Shown: piece after piece, positions 26,801 to 36,035 of the stretch
How positions within the stretch are numbered: position 1 is the first letter of the stretch
Layout: each line of letters starts with the position of its first letter
NCBI RefSeq assembly: GCF_000237925.1
Contig: NC_031496.1
Span: 16,822,245-16,886,244 of the forward strand
Direction: 5' to 3'
Length of the DNA: 64,000 nucleotides
Source of the DNA: Schistosoma mansoni
Taxonomy: Eukaryota > Platyhelminthes > Trematoda > Strigeidida > Schistosomatidae
Program-made: the position numbers and the translations under genes
The notes under the pieces: generated by a model
Databases searched by the model: none
What the model was told of the DNA's origin: nothing
The model's input: only the letters and a program-made list of their open reading frames with translations

Positions 26801-26968
26801 TGACGGATCATTATTATTATTATTTATAATGTTAGCATTGATAAGTTGAAAACTATTCTTTTCATCGATATTCCTTTTCATTGTTTCTTTAGTGAATAAG
26901 TTTTCTTCAGTTGAATTCACTGATTCTAATGTTGGTTTTATTAAATCGGCTACTGAAAATCCGGACAT
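6704..26968 (-). CDS. emx: EMX/empty spiracles-type homeobox transcription factor (3 coding exons)
   Basis: Predicted nuclear DNA-binding regulator of anterior/neural patterning genes. Coding exons on the minus strand are 26968-25768, 13260-13070 and 7318-6704. Their phases (1, then 0) join without a stop into 668 residues. The homeodomain spans about residues 421-480. It starts [13 protein letters not shown], contains FEKNHYVVG and ends [13 protein letters not shown], with W48, F49, Q50 and N51 present. The FEKNHYVVG and TAFSP motifs are the EMX signature. The intron between residues 44 and 45 is a known homeobox intron position. The N-terminus [12 protein letters not shown] resembles the EMX eh1-like Groucho-binding motif. 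The first 400 residues are otherwise low-complexity (Asn, Ser, a Gln run). The C-terminus has an acidic Asp/Glu tract. The start was chosen at 26968 because the motif follows directly; an in-frame ATG at 27016 is also possible. The protein is longer than vertebrate EMX (about 250-300 residues), mainly N-terminally. Other NK-like classes fit less well. Confidence 0.88.
8738..8900 (-). mobile_element. family B repeat, degenerate
   Basis: Contains GTTAGACCACTATG, CCTGGAAGCACTGGGCGGCC and a B-box relic (TTCAAACCCAGGACC). The hammerhead core has lost CTGANGA (reads CTTGGGA), so it is inactive. Confidence 0.65.
8958..9300. mobile_element. Sm-alpha inverted composite
   Basis: 8958-9080 matches the minus-orientation tail seen at 27898-28020 and 16748-16890 (TTCACTTGG, CATTGATGTTTAG, GATCAGTCT). 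It is followed by a plus-orientation head at about 9100-9200 with a tRNA-like A-box candidate and a B box GGTTCAAGTCC, then a hammerhead at 9218-9262. The two halves are therefore inverted relative to each other. Confidence 0.65.
9218..9262 (+). ncRNA. hammerhead ribozyme motif (Sm-alpha type), near-intact
   Basis: Stem I arms ATCTAG and CTGGAT pair with one U-G wobble. Core CTGACGA and GAAA are present and the cleavage triplet is ATC (after 9256). Stem II reads GTGC/GGAC with one mismatch against the family GTCC/GGAC. Weak or no activity is likely, but the core is kept. Confidence 0.6.
13070..13260 (-). CDS. emx: EMX exon 2 (homeodomain residues 1-44)
   Basis: A 191-bp exon bounded by a TTACCTAG acceptor (13261-13262) and a GTGAGTG donor (13069 downward). 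It enters in phase 1 and leaves in phase 0 after ETQ. It carries the homeodomain N-terminal arm and helices 1 and 2, plus about 20 residues upstream. Confidence 0.9.
14341..14452 (-). mobile_element. family B repeat, short copy
   Basis: Runs from ATAATTGAAATCATGAATCA through GAAGCTAGA and CCTGAAAGCACTGG to the hammerhead, then stops without the B-box part. Truncated on the tRNA-like side. Confidence 0.65.
14393..14438 (-). ncRNA. hammerhead ribozyme motif (family B), core intact
   Basis: On minus: core CTGAGGA, stem II GTCC/GGAC perfect, GAAA present, short stem III CGGCC, triplet ATC. Stem I is GCACTA/CAGTGC with an A-C mismatch at the pair next to the core, which should lower activity. Confidence 0.6.
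15809..16165 (-). mobile_element. family B repeat, long copy
   Basis: The longest single-orientation copy. It runs from the TAATTGAAATCATGAG end through the ribozyme region, ATCCATGATCCCGCC, the B-box region, ACCACTGAGCTGGC and GTCTTCAGTGAGTTACTAT to CAGTCACTAG. The ribozyme is broken: the G of the GAAA box reads A and one stem I arm is mutated. Confidence 0.75.
16748..17045 (-). mobile_element. Sm-alpha-type retroposon
   Basis: Tail TTCACTTGGTATTGTTTGC... at the left, hammerhead at 16909-16953, then a perfect tRNA B box on minus (GGTTCGAATCC at about 16993-17003) and the head region with TTTGAAGCGAACAG. Order on minus: tRNA-like head, hammerhead, tail. Confidence 0.8.
16909..16953 (-). ncRNA. 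hammerhead ribozyme motif (Sm-alpha), near-intact
   Basis: Stem I ATCCAG/CTGGAT is perfect, core CTGACGA and GAAA are present, triplet ATC. The stem II strand reads GGAG instead of GGAC, removing the pair next to the core, so activity is probably reduced. Confidence 0.65.
17439..17708 (+). mobile_element. family B repeat, plus orientation
   Basis: Reads GTTGTGAGATATCAACTCACTG, then GCGAGACCGATAGG, B box GGTTCGAATCT, GCGGGATCGTGGATGCGCA, a degenerate hammerhead (about 17609-17654) and GGTTTTCCATGGTGGTCTAG. The core reads CCAAGGA and the GAAA box is CAAAA, so it is inactive. The two opposing open frames here are accidental. Confidence 0.7.
19319..19500 (-). mobile_element. family B repeat, degenerate
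   Basis: Contains TGAGATCAT, CCTGGAATCACTGGACGGCC, GTCCTAGTATGGGAC and the ATTGAACTGG/CCAACGGTGTTAATGTC block. The B-box segment is deleted and the CTGANGA core is lost. Confidence 0.65.
19631..19985. mobile_element. family B inverted composite with target duplication
   Basis: The left arm (about 19628-19720, minus orientation) is repeated as its reverse complement at about 19862-19958. About 140 bp carrying the B-box region and ACCACTGAGCTGGC block lies between them. The right side ends in the family terminal sequence (AGAAGGGGTTTTATGG on minus). Flanking direct repeats TAAATTACCAGT (19619-19630) and TAAATTGCCAGT (19986-19997) differ at one base. RNA from it could form a ~90-bp hairpin and carries one intact hammerhead. 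Confidence 0.75.
19689..19734 (-). ncRNA. hammerhead ribozyme motif, all core positions intact (family B)
   Basis: On minus: stem I GCACTG/CAGTGC is perfect, core CTGAAGA fits CUGANGA, stem II GTCC/GGAC is perfect with a 7-nt loop, GAAA is present, the short stem III is CGGCTG and the cleavage triplet is GTC. This is the best-preserved ribozyme of family B here. Confidence 0.75.
20771..20801 (+). repeat. (GAT)n microsatellite
   Basis: About ten uninterrupted GAT units within EMX intron 1. Confidence 0.9.
21845..21985 (-). mobile_element. strongly decayed Sm-alpha copy
   Basis: Order and wording follow the minus-orientation Sm-alpha: AGTAGAATCTCAG, TATTTAGGACTAATTAGCCGGAT, then a decayed B box (GGATACGAA). 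Too diverged for a working ribozyme. Confidence 0.4.
22790..23180. other. GC-richer unexplained block
   Basis: About 400 bp with clearly more G+C than its surroundings. A 69-codon frame lies at 22834-23043, without recognisable domains. It could be an old retroelement fragment; unassigned. Confidence 0.3.
24548..24662 (+). repeat. dispersed repeat fragment (copy 2)
   Basis: Same family as 366-476, in the opposite orientation, within EMX intron 1. Contains CCCGGGCTTGGGACC and the flanking GCATGCCCAACCC. Probably a piece of a LINE untranslated region; unassigned. Confidence 0.6.
25036..25563. mobile_element. family B inverted composite with 16-bp target duplication
   Basis: A minus-orientation family B body (25036-25310) is followed by a unit bounded by inverted terminal sequences (25321-25367 and 25513-25562, AGAAGNGGGTTTTNTGGAGA type) that contains a plus-orientation hammerhead. 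The whole is flanked by the perfect direct repeat ATAATATTAACTTGTA at 25020-25035 and 25564-25579. The left boundary falls inside the ribozyme core region. Confidence 0.8.
25378..25423 (+). ncRNA. hammerhead ribozyme motif (family B), core intact
   Basis: Core CTGAGGA, stem II GTCC/GGAC perfect, GAAA present, stem III CGGGCG, triplet GTC. Stem I GTACTA/CAGTGC has a mismatch next to the core and one wobble pair. Confidence 0.6.
25768..26968 (-). CDS. emx: EMX exon 1 (N-terminal low-complexity region)
   Basis: Encodes residues 1-400 and ends in phase 1 at a GTGAGTT donor (25767 downward). The eh1-like FSVADLI motif sits at residues 4-10. The rest is rich in Asn, Ser, Thr and Gln, including a Gln-rich run near residues 345-360. 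The reading frame stays open for 1.2 kb in AT-rich DNA, which supports coding. Just upstream of the ATG lies a pyrimidine-poor ATTCAG/GTTAAT that could be an acceptor for an untranslated leader exon. Confidence 0.85.
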
Positions 26969-27897
26969 AATTTTCTTATTAACCTGAATACTAATTATAA
27001 TAATAAATAATTTCAAAGTGAATTTATATTCTACTATCTAATCCACTAAGAATGGATATATATATATATATATACCAACGATAGCATATTCTTAAATTAG
27101 TCTTTCCTTACTACAATGATACTTTTCGTCTCTTTTGGTATTAATCATTTGGGATGAAATTCTTACTAGATTAGATACATTCATAAATATGTTGTTTTCC
27201 TATTGGTTAATTACTATGGTTAAATAGTCGCGTAATTGGCTTCTACATCAATATTTAATTTCATCCAATTTAATATCCTTTTATCATATAATTTCAGTTA
27301 TATGTATTAATTTGTTTTCTCCCCATATTAGTTGTCATCACCACCACCACCATATTATCTTCCTCCTCCTTTTCACCATCACCATCACACATATCAGAAT
27401 TGTATTCACCTGTGAAATATTTCATACCCATTTATATTTATAGTTGGAATGAATGAAAGGGAATTTGTTGGTTTGTTAATATATTTGTTTGTCAGTATCG
27501 AAGTATTTTTATTTTATATCGTTTTATTTTTTAATACCGGAAACAAACAAGGTTTGTCTAAGAGAAACTAGTGAGAATACTAACTAACATCAATATTATT
27601 AATGATAATTATAAAAAACGCGAGATTCAAATAACGGAGTTATTGTCTAGCTGTACAAACGTATTTGTGTATAACAGGTAATAAAGACTATTACTATGAG
27701 GAATTATAAACAATAAATAAACATGATATTGTAGTTCAAGGATTTAAATACTAGATTGTAAAGATAAACTCATCTTAATTTCCTTCATTTATTGTTTTAA
27801 TAGGAATCATGAATTTGTTGGACAAACGATCATTCAGTAAATCAAAATTTACCTTAAATTATACAAGTGTTCCCATTAAGCATTCAATTAAATAATA
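26969..27897. other. upstream region of EMX
   Basis: AT-rich, with a (TA)n tract at about 27057-27075 and CAC/TCC-type triplet runs near 27340-27385. It presumably holds the EMX promoter, but no element can be pinned down by eye. Confidence 0.45.
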
Positions 27898-28130
27898 ATT
27901 CACTTGGCATTGTTTGCTTGAATCTTCTCATTGATGTTTAGGACTGCAATTGATCAGTCTTTTATTTGAATATGTGCATCTTGTGAGGATTGCCTCGATA
28001 TTGCCTTAATTCACAAGCATTATGAGCAAAAATGGATGGTGGCTAGCGGTGAAATCCAGGACGCGTGTTTCATCCTATTTAGGACTCATCAGCTGGATGA
28101 ACCTGCATCCCAGGGTTGATATTCACTCCA
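27898..28130 (-). mobile_element. Sm-alpha-type retroposon, truncated head
   Basis: Tail at 27898-28020 (TTCACTTGGCATTGTTTGC, CATTGATGTTTAGGACTGC), then a hammerhead. Sequence after TTGATATTCACTCC departs from the other copies, so the tRNA-like head is missing where the neighbouring Gypsy relic begins. Confidence 0.8.
28054..28098 (-). ncRNA. hammerhead ribozyme motif, intact (Sm-alpha)
   Basis: Stem I ATCCAG/CTGGAT is perfect, core CTGATGA, stem II GTCC/GGAT pairs throughout with one terminal G-U, GAAA is present, triplet GTC. This is the best Sm-alpha ribozyme in the window. Confidence 0.75.
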
Positions 28131-28611
28131 TACATATCACAATATAACTCCCCCCACATGGCATACGTCGGCGGAGGTACGCCCGACGTAAACGCCAAGT
28201 GATTTGGAGGGAAGAAAACTATTACGCAACACAACGAAGGGAAGCGTCAATAAATGTCATGAAAAATTATTTTTATATGTATATATACTTACGAACGAAA
28301 ATGTTTTTGTGGTTAAAAAAATGTCGTGTTTATAATTTTGTAATGTATATAGAAAATTTCACGAAAATAATTGAACGTATAGTAAGAACAGTAGTGTTAT
28401 TAAATTGATAGTTTACCGAAAAGAAAAAAATCTAATATCTGTATATATCATGTAAACGATTAGTAATAAGATGAACAAGTACAATGAAGTTGAATATCGT
28501 TACACACTTAATAATGAACATCATACACGTATAATTAAAAATATGTTATTAGCAACTCCTAGCAAATAGATATTTACTCGCATTACAGAATATGACCGAA
28601 GGAAGATTAAG

Positions 28612-29757
28612 TAATGAATTCGACATAACGTTTAGGAATATGTACTTTTCTTCCTGTACGAGTTGGTTTTGAAATAGGTAAAGTGGTGGAGTTAGGAACC
28701 AAATTTATGGGAGCTGTAACATTTGCATCACACATTATATGAGGTGTCGATTTCGCAGAAGTAGGTGAAGAATTATCTGGAAATGTAGGAAGCTGTGCTG
28801 TGCAATTGGTGTTTTATTTAAACGGCTTTCGGCTGTCATGTGTTTCAGACTCTATAAAAGCGGGTTTTATCCTGTCAATTTAAACTGTTTCTTTTTTTCC
28901 ATTCTTCTTGATTGCGAAATATTTTGCTTGCCTCTCTACTACTTCATAAGGGTGTTGTAAAGGACGTCTTATTGGGTCAACAAGAGCAAACACAAATTTA
29001 CATGTATCTGGATGCTTGCTAATTTGCTCTTTCAAGAAAACTGGTCGAGGTGCAACAGGCCCTATGCTATTCATGTGACTCATTAGTCTTTCGCAAAAGG
29101 AAGAGGAGTCTGTACATACAGATGTGCCCTTATGCGTTACTAGTTGACCAGGTAAGGTTAAATTAGTTCCATAAACGAGCTGCGAAGGTGTGCATTGGAG
29201 GTCTTCCTTAATTGTAGAGTGCATGCTTAATAATATAAGAGATAGGAATTCACTCCTCCTAGTTACATCAGGCTGTACCATCACTGAGCATTTCAGTTGT
29301 CCGTGGAATCATTCCACTAGTCCATTTGCTGCTGGATAGTATGCAGCTGTAATGACGTGATGGATTCTCAAAATGTGCGTAAATTCATTGAAGAGGTGCG
29401 ATTGGAATTGTGAACCTCTGTCGGAAGTAACAGGAGAAGGTACACCGAAATTAGAAGTCCATCTATCAAGAAACGCGGCAATATTTTCTGCTGAGATGTC
29501 TTTTATTGGGTATGCAATTGGCTATCTGGTAAAATGGTCCACTGCAGTAAAGATGTAAGTAAATCCGTTAGGTGGGGCTAAAGTACCAACTAAATCAATA
29601 TGAACATGCTGAAAACGATGGTCGGATAGGCTGAGTGTTGACGGTGTTGTAATTGTATGTCTGTGAACTTTGCTACGCTGGCATTATTGACAATTTCTGG
29701 TCCATTCCTTTATATTTGAGTTCGTTTTTGGCCAGGCAAATCTTTCTGCGATCAGTC
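28612..29757 (-). pseudogene. Gypsy integrase fragment
   Basis: Catalytic core pieces are visible: a first Asp (HIDLVG), TSDRGSQF with the second Asp, and NGLVE with the Glu. In-frame stops follow FTR and NGLVE. The 134-codon open segment at 28880-29284 is the C-terminal domain, followed by further tail to about 28612. Non-functional. Confidence 0.75.
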
Positions 29758-30645
29758 TCACAATAGCCCGAACTCCTGGGTGAGATAATGAATGAAGACA
29801 ATCAAAAGCTTTTTCCTGTACACTATTGACACAAAAGGTCTGTGTATTCCAGTCGAAGTATCACGAATTATAGTAGAGTCAGAATGTGATATCGGAACAC
29901 ATTTTAACACTAGACTCGAATTTCGTTTATAAGCAGCAAGGTCAGAATTGTCAACCTGTAAGTGTGCAACGTTTAGTAAATCAATTCCTTTAGTGGAAAA
30001 AATAGCATCAACATTGAGACGTGATAAAGTATCTGCCACAACATTTGACTCACCTTTTATTAACTGTATGTTGGTCGAAAATTGAGAAATGTAATCTAGT
30101 TGTCGAATTTCTCTAGGAGGATAACGATCACTTTTAGCATTAAGGGCATAAGTCAAGGGCTTGTGATCAGTGATTATCACAAAATTTCTACCTTGCCGTA
30201 AGTGTTTAAAATGTTTAACTGCTAAGTAAATAGCCAATAATTCTCCACCAAAAGTGCTGTATCGGGTTTGGGTCGGTCCTAGTTTCTTTGAGAAGAAAGC
30301 AAATGGATTGATTTCATTATTTACTAGCTGTTGTAGTACCGCACCTACTTCTGCCTGAGAAGCGTCTGTACACAGAATTAGTGTTGCTTCCGAGTCAGAA
30401 CTTAGGTAGGTCAGCATGGTAGTAAAAGCAATTGCTGTTTTAGCTGCAGAAAAGACATCTTTCGCTTCGGAGGATAATATGAAATTTTTGACTTTGCCTT
30501 TTAACACCTCTGTTAAGGGTCGTAGAATGTCTGAGCAGTGTGGAATAAACCGATGATAAAAATTAATCATCCTGTGGTATTTATATAAACCAATGATTCC
30601 TTTGTATTGACGACTGCTTGATTTTGAATTCCAGATACAATACAT
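29758..30645 (-). pseudogene. Gypsy pol fragment: RT end and RNase H
   Basis: 295 codons. The thumb/connection region (NFYHRFIPHCSDILRPL) is followed by RNase H with TDASQAEVGAVLQQ, an ELLAIYLAVKHF block and TDHKPL, then a spacer with ADTLSRLN. The first ~25 codons do not match the family, marking the breakpoint. Typical of the Gypsy pol polyprotein; probably the lineage common in flukes, but this was not tested. Confidence 0.8.
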
Positions 30646-30748
30646 TCGTTCGTGCTCATCTAATACTTCTTGACTAAATTACGTTGTTTCTGAGGGTAAT
30701 AGTTTATACTATAATTCAAATACTCTTAAACATCACATTGGCGTCGTG

Positions 30749-31660
30749 ATGGGGCCTGTGATAGAACAGTTGAACATTCATTCAACTTCCGAAAATTTTG
30801 AGGATTATTTTGAAAGGTTTGAGATATGGAGCATGACCAAGAAATATGTGAAGGGTGATGGGATTGTGGCACATTTTCTTACACTCATCGGTAAAGAAGC
30901 CTACAGTGTACTAAAAACTTTGGCATATCCTAAAAGGCCTATCGTACTCCCTTATACAACTCTCAAAGAACTACTATTAAATCATGTGAAGTGCACCAGT
31001 TTTGAATATCGTGAGAGAGCAAAATTTCATAAGATGATCCGTCAGAATAACCAAATGGTTAAAAAATTCATCCTTGGATTGCAAGGATAAGCTTTCAAAT
31101 GCAATTTTGATGATCAAATTCATGTACAGCTGAGAGATCGATTAATTGCAGGAATTAACATACCAGGTCTGGAAAAGGAGCTGTTAAGAATGCCGAACTG
31201 TTCTTTTCAAGTTGCTAGAACTGAATGTGTTAACTACGAGGCAGTGAATAAACTTGATATTCAATCGATTAAAATTTATAATATTTTGCTCAGTCGTCAT
31301 GATGAAATAAAATCTCAGAGTCGATCAAATTTGCGTTCGTTTAATAGTGATCCCTATTCTCGTGGAAATATGAAAGGTGACTCAACTAGGGACTGCAAAG
31401 CAAACAACAAAGGTGAGAAAACGTTTGGTAAATGCTTATTCTGTGGCAAATTTCATCCTCGTAATTCATGTACATTTCGTAATGCAAAATGGACACATTC
31501 AGTCAGTATGCAAAACTACTGTTCACTTTGCTTCAAGTATTACTAAGTCTTGTAATTTAAATCCAAATAACTCGTCTGTTCTTAATGATCATTTATCTTT
31601 ATCCACCATTTCGAAAGGTAATGTTCATATTCAAAACCGATTATATACATCCCTTGATTA
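30749..31660 (+). pseudogene. Gypsy gag (decayed)
   Basis: Gag-like capsid region (EQLNIHSTSENFEDYFERFE and onward) broken by a stop at 31088 and a frameshift. It then runs to a nucleocapsid zinc-knuckle region with CLFCGKFHPRNSC. Read from ATG at 30749. Confidence 0.7.
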
Positions 31661-31899
31661 ATTTCATGACTTTATTGTGGAGACAGGTAGTATAGAGTCC
31701 ATTATTTCATTCAAGAACTTGAAATCTTTAGAACTTAATTTTGTGGTAAGACCCACTGAAGTCTCAATGTTGGGGATTACTGGACACAGACTGCCCATAC
31801 GATGATGTTGTGAAGTGCTGATAAGAGATGATTATCCTTTATATATACCTTGTGAATTTCTAGTTAGTGAAACAGGACTGTCAATACTGGGTTTAAAAA

Positions 31900-33640
31900 A
31901 AATCTGAAAACGCCTAAAGTGGAATCGTCTTCGCTAGTTTCTACAGAGAATTCTGATGCTTTACTTAAAGATTTAATAGATGCGTGTGCTAAGTGTAGTT
32001 GAGGTATGAAAATTCAGCCTATAGAACTTCAAGTACAAAATGATCCGGTCTTTCTTAAAAGACGAATAATTCTTTATGGTCTGCGGGAAGCAGTACATAA
32101 GGCACTGAACGATTTGTGTGCGAAAAGTATAATTGAACCGATCCAGTCCTTAGCATGGGGTATTCAGATCGTCACTCCATTGAAGTCAGATGGCAAAACC
32201 CCTAGAATATGTTGTGATTATAGAATAACACTGAACTCCCGTTTGTTGAAGATATTCTAAATTTACCTCATGGTTCTAAAGTGTTCTCGAAAGTTGACTC
32301 AAAAGATGCTTATCTTCAAACCCCTTCAGACCAATCTTCACCTATTTCGACAACAATTAACACTCCTTTTGGTATGTTCAAATACAACTTCCATCTGGTC
32401 TAGGTTGTTCTCCAGCCATATTTCAGGAAGTTATGAATAAGGTGAGCAGTGATCTTGAGGATGTTGAAGTTTATCGAGAGGATCTTATCGTTCACGGTAC
32501 TGATACAGTAGTTCATGATCAGAAACTTGTTGCTTTATCGCGTCGTTTAATTGAGAATATTACGGTGAATCCAAATAAATGTTCATTGTGTGTGCCTAGT
32601 TTCGAATGTCTTGGATACCTAGTTGATGGTACTGGTTTTAGACCAGATATGAAACAACTAGCTCCGCTGACAAATGCACCGTCTCCAAAACAATCTCACA
32701 GAACTGCGTTCACCAGTGGGTGCTCTTCACTACTATTTCCGTTTTATTCCTAATTTTTCTTGTAGTTCCAACTGTTTATTTAATATTTTGACATCCAATT
32801 CATTCAAATGAAGTGAGGAACAAGAGTCATGCTTACGAAGTCTGCTTAAGTTTCTTCAAAGTGAAGTTGTTCTCTGAACTTTCTCACTCAGTGTACATTC
32901 TGTACTTATTACTGATGCATCACCTGTGGGTATGGGTGCATTTTTGGAGCAGGAAGGTAGACCAGTTATCTATATTTCACACAAACCTACCGTTACTGAA
33001 CAAGGTTATTCACAAACTCATAGAAAAGCATTAGCTGTATTTTGGACTGTTAAAGAACTTCATAAATATTTAGTTGGAAAGACGTATACCATTGTGACTG
33101 ATCATGAGGCTTTAAAGTTCGTTTATCATCCTAAAAAATCCTTAGCACGTTCCTCAGCTGCTATGGAGTGTTGCTTTGAGTGCCTATGACTATACGGTTC
33201 AGCACATGAGTGCCAAACCAATTCAACACGTTGACTACATTTCTCAACAATCATTGCAAGATAGACATGTCAATACTTCAAACTGTTTTTTAATGCAACC
33301 TTTACCGATGAGACGTCCAGATCTCACTAGAGAAAGTCGTAGATACTTTGGATTTATACTCAGTGCTTTACGGAAAGGTTCGACTGCTAATCTGAAACGT
33401 AGATTTCCTGTCTATTATTCAAAGCGGGGTGAGTTATGCACTACTCCTGATGGTATTTTGTATTTAAATGATCGTGTTGCTATTCCTCCTTAACTACATA
33501 AATCAGTCCTTGAAGACCTTCATAGTGGACATTTAGGTGCTGAGAAAATGAAGTCCTTGGCAAGTCCCATATGTTGGTGGCCGGAAATAAATACAAATAT
33601 ATGTCGTACAGCAAACAATTGTGAAACATTGTAGTGCCGT
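31900..33640 (+). pseudogene. Gypsy pol (RT, RNase H, integrase N-terminus; decayed)
   Basis: RT pieces lie at 32006-32260 (KSDGKTPRICCDYR) and 32433-32753 (FECLGYLVDGTG). RNase H is at about 32905-33160 (TDASP, THRKALAVFWTVKEL, TDHEALKF). The integrase zinc-finger region lies up to about 33640. Each piece is in a different frame or split by stops. The usual RT YxDD motif is not intact (reads YREDLIV). Confidence 0.75.
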
Positions 33641-33654
33641 GCTTCGTTAATAGT

Positions 33655-34074
33655 TCACCTCGATAACTGTTATAACACAAGTCTTAATGGTACATAATAT
33701 CAGAAGGCAAAGAGGAGCGGCAACTACAGTTTTATTGACAAATGATGCAGGCCAGAAAGTTATAAGCACATGAGTAAATATCAGCGAGCAAGGTGAAAAT
33801 GACACGCATTGGAGATGGCCGGTAAACCAACTCACTTTAATCAAGCGTTATTCAATATTTATAGTCAGACAAGAATAAATGACAGATATGTGATAAATAG
33901 GATAAGAAGTGTACATACACCCACGCTCATATAGAAATGTTCAGCGTTAAAAGTGAATAATTGACAAGGTGAAAACATGACTCGTGATAGATAGGTGAAT
34001 TGACTTGTCCTGAAGTTAGAATAAGGCAATATGGGCTTAACATGACAACCGATACTACAACATGTTATAAGTTG
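33655..34074. repeat. 420-bp insertion inside Gypsy integrase
   Basis: The integrase reading frame stops at about 33650 and its next conserved part resumes at about 34081. The intervening 420 bp is flanked by AATAGT at 33649-33654 and 34075-34080. Ends show imperfect inverted similarity (TCACCTCGATAAC versus TCAACTTATAAC). About 270 bp are homologous to 52205-52455. It may be a solo LTR (TG...CA at 33668-34062) or a small inverted-repeat transposon. Confidence 0.6.
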
Positions 34075-34185
34075 AATAGTCAGCCTTCGAAGTGGACTCT
34101 ATGGCCTCTATCGTCCGAGGCCTGGCAGAGAATTCTTGCAGAATATTGTGATCCATTTTTTGGCAAATACTATGCACTTGTAGTT

Positions 34186-36030
34186 GTTGAACAGATAAAG
34201 CCAAGGCAAAAGCTGAATACACAGAAATAAACAAGCAAGTGAAGAAGAGCATCAGAACCGACAAACGTAAATATGTGCAAGATCTAGCAATGACGGCGGA
34301 AAAGGCTTCAAGAGAAGGAGATATGAGACTAATTTATCATATAACAAGGAAGCTGGCTGGAAATTATCGTAAACCAAAACGACCAGTGAAAAGAAAGGAA
34401 GGCAAAGTATTCAACAACATTGAAGAACACCGAAACAGGTGGGTTTATTAAATTGACCCGCCCCATTGAACCCACTCAATATCGAAGCAGCACCCACGGA
34501 CCTCCCAACTAATGTTGGCCCACCAACAACTGAACAGATCAGCATGGCCACCAGACGAATCAAGGGCGGCAAAGCAGCGGGACCAGGCAACATTCTAGCA
34601 GAGGCACTGAAAGCAGACGCAGCAGTAACTGCAAAGGTACTCCACATTCTCTTCAGTAAGATTTGGGATGAAGAACGAGTATCAACAGATCGGAAAGAAG
34701 GACACCTGATCAAAATACCAAAGGAAGGTAATCTCAGCAGGTGTAATAATTACAAAGGTATCAGTCTTCTCTCAATACCAGGAAAAGTCTCCAACGGGGT
34801 GTTGTGAAACAGAATGAGGGACTCCGTAGACGCCCAACATCGAGACCAACAGGCTGGACCCCGTAAGGACCGATCGTGTACAGACCAAGTCTCAACTCTA
34901 CGGATCATTGTGGAACAATCAATTGAGTGGAATTCATCACTCTACATCAACTTCATTGACTAAGAGGAAGTATTTAATTGCGTGAACTGGACAACATTAT
35001 GGAGGCTACACTACGGCGTGCCTGAGAAGATAGTCAATATCATACGGAATTCCTATGATGGATTAAACTGCAAAATCGTGCATGGAGGAGAGTTGACAGA
35101 CTCGTTCGAGGTAAAGACCGGTATCAATCAAGGTTGCTTACTCTAACCCTTTCTCTTTCTCCTGGTGGTCGACTGGATCATGAAGACGTCAATATCTGGA
35201 AGGAAGCACGGGATACTGTGGACAGCTAGGATGCAGCTGGACGATCTAGACTTCGCAGATGATCTGGCTCTTCTATCACACACGCAACAACAGATGCAGG
35301 AGAAGACGACCAGTGTAGCAGCAGTAGGCCTCAACATACCCTAAGGGAAAAGTAACACTCCAATACAACACAACACACATCAATAGAATCACATTTGACG
35401 GAGAAGCTTTGGAGGATGTTAAAACCTTTACATATCTGGGCAGCATCATTGATGAGTACGGTGGAACTGATGCATAAATAAAGGCGCGGATCGGCAAAGT
35501 AAGAGCAGTATATCTACAATTGAAGAACATCTGGAACTCAAAACAATTGTCAACCAAGACCAAGATCAGCATTTTCAATACAAATGTCAAGACAGTTCTA
35601 CTGTATGGGGCGGATACTTGGAGAACTACAAAAGCCATCATCCAGAAAATACAAGTATTTATTAACAGTTGTCTACGCAAAATACTTCGGATCCGTTGGC
35701 CAGACATTATCAGCAACAACCTACTGTGGGAGAGAATAAACCGGATTTCAGCGGATGAAGGAATCAGGGAGAAGCTCTGGAAGTGGATAGAACACACATT
35801 GAGGAAGTCACCCAACTGCGTCACAAGGCAAACCCTCGCTTCGTACCCTCAAGGCCAAAGAGAATAAGAAGACCAAAGAACACATTACGCCGAGAACTGG
35901 AAACAGATACGAGAAGAATGAATGATAACTGGATAGAACTAGAAAGGAAGGCCCAGGACAGAGCGGTTGGGAGAGTTCTGGTCGGCGGCCTATGCTCCAT
36001 TGGGGATGACAGGCGTAAGTAAGTAAGTAA
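34186..36030 (+). mobile_element. RTE-like LINE copy, TAAG-tailed (degenerate)
   Basis: RT pieces in shifting frames. 34239-34807 carries the fingers region (KSIRTDKRKYVQDLA, GKAAGP, NNYKGISLLS). The middle is decayed (34808-35500). 35520-36022 carries the C-terminal region (LLYGADTWRTTKA, SCLRKILRIRWPD, VGGLCSIG). It ends in (TAAG)n. The endonuclease region is absent, so the copy is 5'-truncated. It adjoins Gypsy relic 2. Confidence 0.8.
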
Positions 36031-36035
36031 GTAGT

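Larger units (their letters stand above)
28131..30700 (-). mobile_element. Ty3/Gypsy LTR retrotransposon relic 1
   Basis: The minus strand carries, in order, the end of reverse transcriptase, RNase H, integrase and a C-terminal tail. A G-run (28148-28155 on minus) looks like the polypurine tract, after which only about 17 bp of a possible 3' LTR remain before the Sm-alpha copy. The upstream half (LTR, gag, protease, most of RT) is missing, cut where relic 2 begins. Stops and frameshifts are present. Confidence 0.8.
30730..34185 (+). mobile_element. Ty3/Gypsy LTR retrotransposon relic 2
   Basis: Begins with a short LTR remnant ending in ACA at 30737, then a primer-binding-like TGGCGTCGTGAT. 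Gag, protease remnant, RT, RNase H and integrase pieces follow with many frameshifts. The integrase is split by a 420-bp insertion (33655-34074) and ends where a LINE copy starts. No 3' LTR was found. Confidence 0.8.
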
